Assembly (NCBI GenBank): GCA_963786625.1
Contig: CAWAZS010000001.1
Span: 124,001 to 188,000, forward strand
Direction of reading: 5' to 3'
Source of the DNA: CAIWHR01 sp963786625
GTDB taxonomy: Bacteria; Pseudomonadota; Gammaproteobacteria; Burkholderiales; Casimicrobiaceae
DNA length: 64,000 nt
Part shown: positions 34,363-42,608 of the stretch, one piece after another
How the letters are laid out: each line of letters begins with the position of its first letter
How positions within the stretch are numbered: position 1 is the stretch's first letter
Program-made: the position numbers and the translations under genes
The notes under the pieces: model-generated
Told to the model about the DNA's origin: nothing
Databases searched by the model: none
What the model saw: only the letters and a program-made list of their open reading frames with translations

Positions 34363-35250
34363 ATGACGAACGACGCTTCGAATCTGGCGGTCCTTTTCGC
34401 CGACATCAGCGGCAGCACCCGGCTCTACGAGACGGTGGGCGACGCCAATGCGCTGGCAACGATCGGCCGCTGCCTGGCCCTCGTGCGGCTCGCCTGCGAA
34501 GGCTGCGGAGGGCGCGTGATCAAGACCATCGGCGACGAGGTGATGGCGGTCTTTCCCACCGCCGATCAGGCGACCGAGGCCGCTGCGGAAATGCAGGCAC
34601 GGATCTCGGAATTGCCTCCCGTGGGACGCTCGCGCCTGGCGATCCGGGTCGGATTCCACTTCGGCCCCGCGATCGAGGTCGACGGCGACGTCTTCGGCGA
34701 CTCCGTCAATGTCGCCGCGCGCATGGCGGGGCTCGCGAAGGGGGAGCAGGTCATCCTGTCGGCGCAGACGGCCGCGATGCTCGCGCCCGTCCTGCGGGCG
34801 CGCGTCCGGGAGATCGACTCGCTGACGGTGAAGGGCAAGTTGAGCGACATCGGGATCTTCGAGCTGCTCTGGCAGCCATCCGACACCGACCTCACGGCGT
34901 TGGCGACCCGCCCGGTCACCCCGCCCGCCCGCATCCGATTGCGCCATGGGGTGCGCGAGATCGTGCTGGGCGAGGCCAATCCCGTGGTCCGGCTGGGCCG
35001 CGATCCGCAAAACGACGTCGTAATCGCCGACCAGATGGCCTCGCGTCTGCACGCCCGAATCGAGCGCCGCCGGGACAAGTTCGTGCTGGTGGACCAGAGC
35101 TCGAACGGCACCTATGTCACGATCGAGGGCGAGCGCGAGATCCACGTCCGGCGGGAGGAGATCATCCTCCACGGACGCGGGCAGATCTGTTTCGGGCACG
35201 CGCACGCCGGCGATTCCGGTGAAGTGCTCGCGTTCTCCTGCACGGACTGA
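34363..35250 (+). CDS. Class III adenylate cyclase with C-terminal FHA domain
   Basis: A 295-residue soluble protein. The cyclase domain (about 7-165) has the metal Asp14 (FADISGSTR) and Asp58 (TIGDEV), the adenine-selecting Lys54 and Asp109 (GDVFGDSVN), and the transition-state pair Asn116/Arg120 (NVAAR), so ATP should be the substrate and cAMP the product. The FHA domain (about 190-290) shows LGRDPQNDVVIADQMASRLHA and DQSSNGTYV, the phosphothreonine-binding loops. FHA domains tie cyclases to Ser/Thr kinase signalling; a kinase is encoded at 15354-17777, but no direct link is shown. The ATG at 34363 is preferred over an upstream TTG because it begins right before the cyclase fold. Confidence 0.9.
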   Translation: MTNDASNLAVLFADISGSTRLYETVGDANALATIGRCLALVRLACEGCGGRVIKTIGDEVMAVFPTADQATEAAAEMQARISELPPVGRSRLAIRVGFHFGPAIEVDGDVFGDSVNVAARMAGLAKGEQVILSAQTAAMLAPVLRARVREIDSLTVKGKLSDIGIFELLWQPSDTDLTALATRPVTPPARIRLRHGVREIVLGEANPVVRLGRDPQNDVVIADQMASRLHARIERRRDKFVLVDQSSNGTYVTIEGEREIHVRREEIILHGRGQICFGHAHAGDSGEVLAFSCTD

Positions 35251-35264
35251 GCACCGCCCCTTGG

Positions 35265-36149
35265 TCAAATGTGCCGGGGGTCCAGCGCATCGCGCAGGCC
35301 GTCGCCGACCAGGTTGAACGACAGCACCAGCACGAAGATCGACACGCCCGGCCACACGGCCATCCACGGCGCGTTTTCGATGTAGTTCTTGGCCGTGTTG
35401 AGCATGCTGCCCCAGCTCGGCGCCGGCGGCTGCTGGCCCAGACCGAGGAACGAGAGGCTCGCCTCCGCGATCACCGCGGCGGCGATCGCGAGCGTGGCCT
35501 GGACGATGAGCGCCGGAACGAGGTTCGGCAGCACGTGGCCGAGCGCGACCCGCCACGGCGGATTGCCGATGGCGCGCGCGGCGAGGATGAATTCCTCGGC
35601 CTTGATCGCCAGCGTCTGCCCGCGCGTCAGGCGCACGAACACGGGGGTTGCCGAGACGCCGATGGCGATCATGGCGTTGGTGAGGCTCGGGCCCAGAAAC
35701 GCCGCGAGGGCGATGGCGAGGATCAGGAACGGGCACGCGAGCATGGCATCGGTCAGCCGCGAGATCAGCATGTCGACCTTGCCGCCCGCGTAGCCCGCGA
35801 GCAGCCCGACCGGCACGCCGATCGACAGCGAGATCGCCACCGAGACCACGCCCGCGAGCAGCGACGCGCGCGCGCCCCAGATGACCCGCGCGAGCACGTC
35901 GCGTCCGATCTCGTCGGTGCCGAACCAGTGCGCGGCGCTCGGCGCCTTGCGGATCGCCGTCCAGCTGGTCGCCAGCGGGTCGTAGGGCGCGACGAGCGGG
36001 GCCAGCGCCGCCAGCGCGACGAAGAACGCGATGGCCGCCAGTCCGACCGCCGCGCCGCGCCGGCGCAGCAGACGCCGGAACGGGTGCGCGCGCGGCGCCG
36101 CGCGCGGGAGCAGAACCGGGGAGGGCGGGGCGTCGGCGATCGTCGCCAT
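35265..36149 (-). CDS. Dipeptide-type ABC transporter permease (DppC-like)
   Basis: A 294-residue inner-membrane permease. After a basic amino end come helix one (GLAAIAFFVALAALAPLVAPYDP), the DppC signature HWFGTDEIGRDVLARVIWGAR and the coupling loop AARAIGNPPWRVALGHVLPNL. The end, DGLRDALDPRHI, is typical of the family. It overlaps the DppB-like gene as ATGA. No ATPase gene is next to it, so the transporter must borrow one or have it elsewhere. Confidence 0.92.
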   Translation of the reverse strand: MATIADAPPSPVLLPRAAPRAHPFRRLLRRRGAAVGLAAIAFFVALAALAPLVAPYDPLATSWTAIRKAPSAAHWFGTDEIGRDVLARVIWGARASLLAGVVSVAISLSIGVPVGLLAGYAGGKVDMLISRLTDAMLACPFLILAIALAAFLGPSLTNAMIAIGVSATPVFVRLTRGQTLAIKAEEFILAARAIGNPPWRVALGHVLPNLVPALIVQATLAIAAAVIAEASLSFLGLGQQPPAPSWGSMLNTAKNYIENAPWMAVWPGVSIFVLVLSFNLVGDGLRDALDPRHI

Positions 36150-37093
36150 CAGTGCACGCGGATCTGCGGATTGACGATCACATAGGCGATGTCGGCGAGC
36201 AGGTTCAGCACGATGTACGCCGTCGCGGTGAACAGCACGACACCCTGCACCACGGCGTAGTCCCGGTTGAAGACCGCGTCGACGATCAGCTTGCCGAAGC
36301 CGGGAATCGTGAAGACCTGCTCGGTCAGCACGGCGCCCGAGAGCAGCGTGCCGAGCTCGAGCGCGCCCAGCGTGATCACCGGAATCAGCGCGTTGCGCAG
36401 CGCGTGCTTGAGGATGACGCTGCGCTCGGGCAGCCCCTTCGCCCGCGCCGTGCGCACGTAGTCGGACGAGAGCACCTGCAGCATGGCGCTGCGGGTGTGG
36501 CGCATCAGCACCGCGGCGATCGCGTTGCCGAGCACGAACGCCGGCATGATCAGCGCGGCCAGATTGCCCTTCCAGTCCTCGAACGGGCTGACGAAGCCCG
36601 ACGCGGGCAGCCAGCCGAGCGTGACCGAGAAGAGCAGGATCAGCATGATGCCGAGCCAGAAGTTCGGCGTCGACAGGCCCCACAGCGCGATGCCGTTCGC
36701 CGCGTAGTCCCACGCGCTGTTGCGCCGCACCGCCGAGACGATGCCCGCCGGCACCCCGATCGCAAGCGCGATCAGGATCGCGAGGCCCGCGAGCTCCACC
36801 GTGACCGGAAGCTTCTCGAGGATCAGCGCCAGCACCGGCTTCTGCATGCGCAGCGACTCGCCGAGGTCGCCATGCAGGACGCCGTTGATCCAGTACAGGT
36901 AGCGCATCGGCAGCGGCTCGTCGAGGTGCAGCTTCTGGCGCAGGTACGCGACGACGTTCGGGTCGCGGTCTTCGCCGGCCAGCACGACCGCCGGGTCGCC
37001 GGGCAGCAGCTGCTGCAGCCCGAAGATCAGCATCGAGACGAAGATCAGCGTCGGGATGATCGTCGCGACGCGGCGGACGATGTAGGCGAACAT
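36149..37093 (-). CDS. Dipeptide-type ABC transporter permease (DppB-like)
   Basis: A 314-residue inner-membrane permease with the family opening FAYIVRRVATIIPTLIFVS, LPGDPA, the coupling loop YVRTARAKGLPERSVILKHALRNA and the final NPQIRVH. It forms the channel together with the DppC-like protein encoded downstream; the upstream binding protein gene is separated by an inverted-repeat element. Confidence 0.92.
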   Translation of the reverse strand: MFAYIVRRVATIIPTLIFVSMLIFGLQQLLPGDPAVVLAGEDRDPNVVAYLRQKLHLDEPLPMRYLYWINGVLHGDLGESLRMQKPVLALILEKLPVTVELAGLAILIALAIGVPAGIVSAVRRNSAWDYAANGIALWGLSTPNFWLGIMLILLFSVTLGWLPASGFVSPFEDWKGNLAALIMPAFVLGNAIAAVLMRHTRSAMLQVLSSDYVRTARAKGLPERSVILKHALRNALIPVITLGALELGTLLSGAVLTEQVFTIPGFGKLIVDAVFNRDYAVVQGVVLFTATAYIVLNLLADIAYVIVNPQIRVH

Positions 37094-37111
37094 TGCGCGG
37101 GGGTTGCGTTA

Positions 37112-37185
37112 CGGCGCCGATGTGGCGGGAGGCGGCGGGCTTAGGATACGGCATGCGCCCGCCGCCTCCCGCCACATCGGCGCCG
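37112..37185. repeat. Long perfect inverted repeat (29-base arms)
   Basis: The arms 37112-37140 and 37157-37185 are exact reverse complements and enclose a 16-base loop that begins TTAGGATACGGCATGC. A second, opposite copy of the same plan lies at 37329-37392. It stands between the binding-protein and permease genes. Confidence 0.85.
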
Positions 37186-37328
37186 TTGGCTGCCGGACGC
37201 TACGGCCTTCGAGTCCGACATCCGCTCGCCAGTTCGCGTCGCACTGGCGCCGTGCCGAGACTGCGCAGCCTCGGGGCGAGGCATCCGCGCGTCGGCGGCT
37301 GGGGGCCATGCCCCGCCGCGCCGTCGAA

Positions 37329-37392
37329 GCAACCGGCCGGGCGCCGGCGGGCGCATGCCTCATCCTAAGCCCGCGGGCGCCCGGCCGGTTGC
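37329..37392. repeat. Second long inverted repeat, opposite orientation
   Basis: The 24-base arms (37329-37352 and 37369-37392) match with one mismatch and enclose a 16-base loop. Read on the minus strand the loop is TTAGGATGAGGCATGC, almost the same as the loop of the repeat at 37112-37185, so the two are copies in opposite orientation with different arms. Confidence 0.8.
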
Positions 37393-38961
37393 ATCGAACG
37401 CATACGCCGAGCGAGCGGTGGATGCCTGCAGGCGCGTGCCTAGTTGAAGCTTCAGCCCCTGCACGCGCACCAGGCCGTCGGGGACCGTGCGCAGGCCGGA
37501 CAGTTTCGCGGTGTACGCCCACAGCCAGTGGCGGTGGTACAGGTAGATGACCGGGCGGTCCTTGAGCGCGATCGCCGCCAGTTGCTCGAACAGCCTGCGC
37601 CGCTCGGCGAGATCGCGCGTCGTCCGCGACTTGTTCAGGATCTCGTCGACTTCCGGCTTGCAGTAGCCCGCGTAGTTGAGCGGCTGCTTGCAGGCGTCGA
37701 AGCTGAAGATGTTGCCGTCGGGATCGGCGCGTCCGCTCCATGCCAGCACATACGCGTCGTATTGGCCCTTGTCCGCGAGGTCGAGCGACGTCGCGAACTC
37801 GGTGGACTGGATCTTGACGTCGAATCCGGCCTCCTTGACCATCGCCTGCACGACCTGCGCGATCTTCTGCGCATCGGTCGTCGTCGGCGTCATCAGCGTG
37901 AAGCTCGGATTCGGCACTCCGGCTTCGCGCAGCAGCGCCTTCGCCCGCGCCAGATCGCGCTTCGGAATCGGCATGTTCTTCGCGTAATACGGGTTGTTCG
38001 GCGCGACCCACTGGTTCCCGACCGCCGCCTCGCCGTCCATCGCGACCTGAACGATCCCCTCGCGGTCCAGCGCCAGCTCGAACGCCTCGCGAACGCGCGG
38101 ATCCCTGCCCAGCGGATTCTTCTGCGCGAGATCGCTCTTCCCGATGTTGATCGTGATGCCCTGGTAGCCGATCTCGGTGATCTTCGAGATCCGGAAGCGG
38201 GCGTCGGTCCTGAGCGCAGGTACGTCGGAGGCGGCGAGCCGCTCGATGAAGTCGAGCTGGCCGGACTTGAGGTTGGCCAGGCGCACCGTCGCATCGACGA
38301 TCGGCAGATAGACGATACGGTCGACGTGGATCTCGCCCTTGTTCCAGTAGTTCGCGTACCGCTCGAGCACGATGCGGTCCTGCGCGACGCGCTCGACGAA
38401 GCGGAAGGGGCCCGAGCACACGGGATTCGCGCCGAACTTGTCGCCGGCCGCCTGCGCGGCCTTCGGGGAGACCATCATGCCCGCGCGGTCGGCGAGCTGG
38501 GCGAGCAGCGGCGAGAACGGCGCGGACAGGTTGAGCCGCACGGTGCCCGGATCCACGACGTCGACGCTCGCCACCAGGGCGAGCTCGCCGCGCCGATTGG
38601 AGCCGGCCATCGTCTTGTGCCGCTCGATGTTGTACTTCACCGCCGCCGCGTCGAGCTTCTCGCCGTCGTGGAAGGTCACGCCGGGCCGGATCTTCAGCGT
38701 CAGCGCCTTGCTGTCCGCCGACCACTCGTACGCGGTGGCGAGCTGCGGCACGATGCCGAGCTTCTCGTCGATGTCGAACAGCTTGTCGCAAAGCGCCGAG
38801 AAGACGATGCGCCCGACGAACGTCCGCGCGAGCGTCGGGTCCAGAACGTCGGGATCCTCGGCAAGGCCGATGCGCAGCGCCTGCGCCTGCGCGGTCGCCG
38901 CCAGCAAGGCGCCGAGTGCGAGCGTCAGCCCGCGGAACAGCATCCGGTTTGCAACAGACAT
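37360..38961 (-). CDS. Dipeptide-type ABC transporter substrate-binding protein (family 5)
   Basis: A 533-residue periplasmic binding protein as read. A signal peptide (GLTLALGALLAATAQAQ) and the family segments LRIGLAEDPDVLDPTLART, IRPGVTFHDGEKLDAAAVKYN and ANPVCSGPFRFVERV are plain. The start 38961 has AGGAG seven bases upstream. The last 24 or so residues after GLKLQ run into the inverted repeat at 37329-37392 and are unlike the family; removing one base at 37447-37448 gives KLN followed by a stop at 37440-37442, the expected end. The tail is therefore probably an artefact of an extra base. It should feed the DppB/DppC-like permeases. Confidence 0.9.
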   Translation of the reverse strand: MSVANRMLFRGLTLALGALLAATAQAQALRIGLAEDPDVLDPTLARTFVGRIVFSALCDKLFDIDEKLGIVPQLATAYEWSADSKALTLKIRPGVTFHDGEKLDAAAVKYNIERHKTMAGSNRRGELALVASVDVVDPGTVRLNLSAPFSPLLAQLADRAGMMVSPKAAQAAGDKFGANPVCSGPFRFVERVAQDRIVLERYANYWNKGEIHVDRIVYLPIVDATVRLANLKSGQLDFIERLAASDVPALRTDARFRISKITEIGYQGITINIGKSDLAQKNPLGRDPRVREAFELALDREGIVQVAMDGEAAVGNQWVAPNNPYYAKNMPIPKRDLARAKALLREAGVPNPSFTLMTPTTTDAQKIAQVVQAMVKEAGFDVKIQSTEFATSLDLADKGQYDAYVLAWSGRADPDGNIFSFDACKQPLNYAGYCKPEVDEILNKSRTTRDLAERRRLFEQLAAIALKDRPVIYLYHRHWLWAYTAKLSGLRTVPDGLVRVQGLKLQLGTRLQASTARSAYAFDATGRAPAGLG

Positions 38962-39109
38962 GGCGTCACTCCTGAGGTCGCGTTGCAGCACCACCGGGAC
39001 GGCGGGTGGCGCAGACCGGGGCGCGTTCGAATCGTCGCGACCCGTGAGCACGTTCCTTGACGTCCCTTGAAAGCGTCGTTTTTTAGCATAGCACGCGTCG
39101 CGGCGGCGC

Positions 39110-39835
39110 TCACGGCATTGCGGCCGGGCCCGCGCGCGCCGCCTGAAAGTGCTCGATGCGCGCCTCGATCACCGCGCGATCGGTGATGCCGACCGGATCG
39201 GCGCGCCGGGGCAGGCAGGCGACGAACGGCTGGAAGCGCTCGAGGCTCTTCAGGTACAGGCGCCGCAATTCGGCGATCGGCTCGGCGTGGTCGTCGACGC
39301 GCAGATCGAGCGCGGGATAGCTCTCCGTCGTGCAGACGATGAGGGCGGCCGCCTGCTTGCCGCGCTTGTCGCCGCCGGCAGCCTCGCCAGCCTCCATCGC
39401 CGCGATCAGGCGTTCTGCGAGCGGGGCCGCGCGGTTCGACTCGAACGCGGCGGCGGTGGCTTCCAGCACGTGCGGTCCCGCGAGCATGTTGCCGGCCAGG
39501 GAAAACCCGGATCCGGCGCGATGGCCGCACCAGTCGATGCACGCTGCGCCGGTGTGCGCGGCGATCCTGCCGTCGGTGTCGATAAGGTGCACCTGCCGGT
39601 GGTCGCGTCCCGCATCGGCGGCCGTCAACGCACGGACGATCTCCGCCGGATCGACACGCCGTCCCATCGCTTCCAGGGCGGGGCGCGCATAAAGCGGATT
39701 GACGAGCGCCTGCGTTGCCAGCGCGCCCACGCCGCTCTCGGCGTGGGGACACAGTGCTCCGACGGCGAAGAAGCGGCTTGCGACGGCAACCCCGAGGTCT
39801 CCGCTGACGTCGCGGGCGATGAGCGACCAGGTCAT
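39110..39835 (-). CDS. DUF1028 family protein
   Basis: A 241-residue protein of the DUF1028 family. It opens TWSLIARDVSGDLGVAVASRFFAVG and has the family stretch GGVGALATQA-like SGVGALATQALVNP and GFSLAGNMLAG. The fold is related to Ntn-hydrolases and some members carry a peptidoglycan-binding domain, which is lacking here. It starts ten bases after the TSUP gene in transcription and precedes the dipeptide-type binding protein gene, so a role in the use of an imported compound is possible; the reaction is unknown. Confidence 0.88.
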   Translation of the reverse strand: MTWSLIARDVSGDLGVAVASRFFAVGALCPHAESGVGALATQALVNPLYARPALEAMGRRVDPAEIVRALTAADAGRDHRQVHLIDTDGRIAAHTGAACIDWCGHRAGSGFSLAGNMLAGPHVLEATAAAFESNRAAPLAERLIAAMEAGEAAGGDKRGKQAAALIVCTTESYPALDLRVDDHAEPIAELRRLYLKSLERFQPFVACLPRRADPVGITDRAVIEARIEHFQAARAGPAAMP

Positions 39836-39845
39836 TCGAATTCCT

Positions 39846-40592
39846 TCAGCGCAGGAGGAGCGCCGTCCCGCTCACGATCAGCAGCGCGCCGACGCCCCGG
39901 CGGAATGCGCGCTGCTCGATGCGATCATGCACCCATTCACCGGCCAGCGTGCCGATGGCGACGGGCACCAGGGCGCCGACGACGAGAACGAGGTCCTCGG
40001 CGCGGAACACGCCGGTGGCGAAATAGCCGACGGAACGCACGATGGCAAGCAGCAGCAAGGTCGTCGACACGGTGACGCGGAACGCGCCCTTCGCGAGCCG
40101 CAGCGAGTCGAAGTAGGTGACGTAGAGCGGGCCGGCGAGCCCACCGAACAGCGTCGAGATCAACCCGCCGACCACGCCTATCGGATGCACCATCCACTGC
40201 GGCATCGCGGGCGCACGCCCGAGCAGGCGCTCGCCGAAGACGCTGTAGAGCGCGTAGGCGATGACGTAGGCGCCGAGATAGCGGGCGAGCAGGCCCTGGT
40301 CGGCCGTGCGGACCACCCAGAGGCCGAGCGGCACGCCGACGAGCGCTCCCGGAGCGAAGCTCAGCACGGGTTTCCACTGGATCTGGTGCCAATCGCGGAT
40401 CGCCTGCCGCACCGACACCAGGAAGCCGACGGCAGTGATCAGCGGCGCAGTCGTCGTCATCGGCAGCACGAACGCCAGGAGCGGGGTCGCGACGATCCCG
40501 GATCCGAATCCGGCGACGCCGCGCACCGCGTACCCTGCCGCAAGCGCTCCGGCGCACCAGAGCGTCTCGAGCGGAGACAGCGGCCAGGACAA
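39846..40592 (-). CDS. TSUP (TauE/SafE) family membrane transporter
   Basis: A 248-residue inner-membrane protein with about seven to eight helices. The two family repeats are visible as GYAVRGVAGFGSGIVATPLLAFV and GVVGGLISTLFGGLAGPLYVTYF. TSUP proteins export sulfite, sulfoacetate or other small anions, and some import. Substrate cannot be told. It is part of a minus-strand run with an alpha/beta hydrolase before it and DUF1028 after it. Confidence 0.88.
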   Translation of the reverse strand: MSWPLSPLETLWCAGALAAGYAVRGVAGFGSGIVATPLLAFVLPMTTTAPLITAVGFLVSVRQAIRDWHQIQWKPVLSFAPGALVGVPLGLWVVRTADQGLLARYLGAYVIAYALYSVFGERLLGRAPAMPQWMVHPIGVVGGLISTLFGGLAGPLYVTYFDSLRLAKGAFRVTVSTTLLLLAIVRSVGYFATGVFRAEDLVLVVGALVPVAIGTLAGEWVHDRIEQRAFRRGVGALLIVSGTALLLR

Positions 40593-40616
40593 CGTCGACG
40601 CCTGCCCGGCCGGACG

Positions 40617-41603
40617 TCAGGCGCCGGTGCGCGCGGTCGCGGGCGTGGCGTGGACCGGCCCGACGTACGCCGGCGCCGGCTGGGTGAAATACGCGTGCAG
40701 GATGTGATAGACCATCAGATAGTTCTTCTGCTGGAAGCTCGCATGCGAGACCCCCGCCAGCACGGAGAACTGCTTGTCGGGATGGGGCAGCCGCTTGAAG
40801 AATTCGATCAGATCGTCGATAGCCGCGATGCCGTCGTACTGGCCGCGCAGGACGATCGTCGGGACCGTGATCCCGGCGGGATCGACGACGGGCAGCTTCG
40901 AGCACATGTCGATGTAGGTGCCGTTCGGCATCGAGTCGTCGAGCGCGAGGATCGCGTCCGCGAAGGCATCGACGACGCGCTTCTCGGCGCACTCCGGATG
41001 ATCGCGCTCGAAGATCGAGTACACGAATGCGCGGTCGATCGGCCGCCTCTTGCTCGCGAGGAACTGCGGCAGCTTCTTGCGCCGCTGCTCCAGCGTCGGC
41101 GCACCCTGGCCGGTCCAGACGAAGGCGTCGAGCGCCAGCCGCGCGACGCGATCGGGATGGCGCTGTGCGAACAGCGCCGCCCGCAGCGCACCCGAGGAGA
41201 TCCCGTAGGCCATGAACGCGTGTATGCCGCGCGCTTCCGCGACATAGTCGGTCGCCGCCGCGAGATCGTCGGCGCCGTTGGCGATGTCGCAATAGATGTC
41301 GCGCGACTTGTCGGAGCGGCCGTAGCCTTCCATGTCGACGCACCAGCAGACGAAGCCGCGCCGCGCGAACCAGTCCATCACCGAGGAGTCCGGACGCCCG
41401 GGAACGGTCAGATCGAACGTCGGCTGCGAGGCCATCGACGAGCCGTGGACGAACAGCACCGCCGGCTTGCCGTCCGGGGAGCCGACGTACTTCTCCCAGA
41501 GGAAGAGGCGGACGTTGCCCTCGGGCGTCGCCTTGGTCGTCCAGTGCTCGACGCCGGTCACCGGCGCGTCGAGGCCGGCGCTACCGGTAGCTTGCGCGGT
41601 CAT
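40617..41603 (-). CDS. Alpha/beta hydrolase
   Basis: A 328-residue alpha/beta hydrolase. The nucleophile elbow is GISSG with Ser136, the oxyanion loop is FVHGSSM and the His lies in AGVSHASFQ near the C-terminus; the acid is probably the Asp in RGQYDGI. No signal peptide is present, so it acts in the cytoplasm. It lies 21 bases after a Bug-type binding-protein gene, which suggests that it acts on an ester, amide or lactone that enters with that transport route. Confidence 0.85.
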   Translation of the reverse strand: MTAQATGSAGLDAPVTGVEHWTTKATPEGNVRLFLWEKYVGSPDGKPAVLFVHGSSMASQPTFDLTVPGRPDSSVMDWFARRGFVCWCVDMEGYGRSDKSRDIYCDIANGADDLAAATDYVAEARGIHAFMAYGISSGALRAALFAQRHPDRVARLALDAFVWTGQGAPTLEQRRKKLPQFLASKRRPIDRAFVYSIFERDHPECAEKRVVDAFADAILALDDSMPNGTYIDMCSKLPVVDPAGITVPTIVLRGQYDGIAAIDDLIEFFKRLPHPDKQFSVLAGVSHASFQQKNYLMVYHILHAYFTQPAPAYVGPVHATPATARTGA

Positions 41604-41624
41604 GGATTCCCCCTTCGTTTCAGC

Positions 41625-42608
41625 TCAGTCGATCTTCGCGCCGGTCTCGCGGATGACCTTCGCCCACTGGTCCTTCTCCGCGCGGAAGAACCGGCCGAAC
41701 TCCGCAGGGGTCGAGCCCACGATCTCGATGCCGGCCGTGGCCATGTAGGCCTTCACCTCCGGCGTGGCGAGCACCGGCATCAGCTCGCGGTAGAGCCGGT
41801 CGATGATCGGCGCGGGCGTGCCCTTGGGTGCGAGCAACCCCATCCAGACATAGGCCTCGTAGCCGGGCACGCCGGACTCCATCACCGTCGGCACGTCCGG
41901 CAGCTGCGGCGAGCGGCGCGCGCCGGTCACCGCGAGCGCGCGGAGCTTGCCGGCCTTGATGTGGCCGACCATGCCGGCAGTCCCGGGTATGGACACCATC
42001 ACCTGGCCCCCGAGCAGGTCGGTCGTCGCCTGGCCGCTCCCCTTGTAGGGAATGTGGTTCATCTTGAGGCCGGTCATCGACGCGAGCATCGCGGCGAACA
42101 GGTGCTGTCCGCTGCCGTTGCCGGACGACGCGTAGTCGACCTGACCGGGGCGCTCCTTCACATAGGCGACGAACTCCTGGAAGGTCTTCGGCGGAAAGGC
42201 GGGGTTGACGACCAGCACGCCGGGCTCGCGTCCGATCAGCGAGATCGGAACGAAGTCCTCGATCGGATCGAACGCAAGCTTGGTGTAGAGCGTCGCGCTG
42301 ATCGCGACGGTCTGCGAGGCGAGCAGCAGGGTATAGCCGTCGGGCGCCGCCTTGGCGACGAGCTCGGAGCCGATCGTCGCGCCGGCACCGGGCTTGTTCT
42401 CGACGAAGACCTGCTGCCCCCAGCGCTTCGACAGCTCCTGCGCGATCAGCCGCATCGGCCCGTCGACGGCGCCGCCGGGCGAGAACGGGACGACGACCTT
42501 CACCGGGCGCGACGGGTAGTCCTGCGCCTGCGAGGGGGCACCGGCGAGCGCAAGCGCGGCGAATGTTGCGACGGCGAGCGTGCGGCCGCCGATCCTTTGC
42601 ATGGACAT
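41625..42608 (-). CDS. Bug/TctC-type periplasmic binding protein
   Basis: A 327-residue periplasmic protein of the Bug (TctC) family, very common in Burkholderiales. Signal peptide followed by DYPSRPVKVVVPFSPGGAVD, then GGQVMVSIPG and KAGKLRALAVTGARRS, all family marks for carboxylate or small-ligand binding. The ATG at 42608 overlaps the previous stop as TGATG and has GGAGGT four bases ahead, which decides it over the GTG codons just upstream. No TctA/TctB membrane genes are adjacent. Confidence 0.9.
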   Translation of the reverse strand: MSMQRIGGRTLAVATFAALALAGAPSQAQDYPSRPVKVVVPFSPGGAVDGPMRLIAQELSKRWGQQVFVENKPGAGATIGSELVAKAAPDGYTLLLASQTVAISATLYTKLAFDPIEDFVPISLIGREPGVLVVNPAFPPKTFQEFVAYVKERPGQVDYASSGNGSGQHLFAAMLASMTGLKMNHIPYKGSGQATTDLLGGQVMVSIPGTAGMVGHIKAGKLRALAVTGARRSPQLPDVPTVMESGVPGYEAYVWMGLLAPKGTPAPIIDRLYRELMPVLATPEVKAYMATAGIEIVGSTPAEFGRFFRAEKDQWAKVIRETGAKID

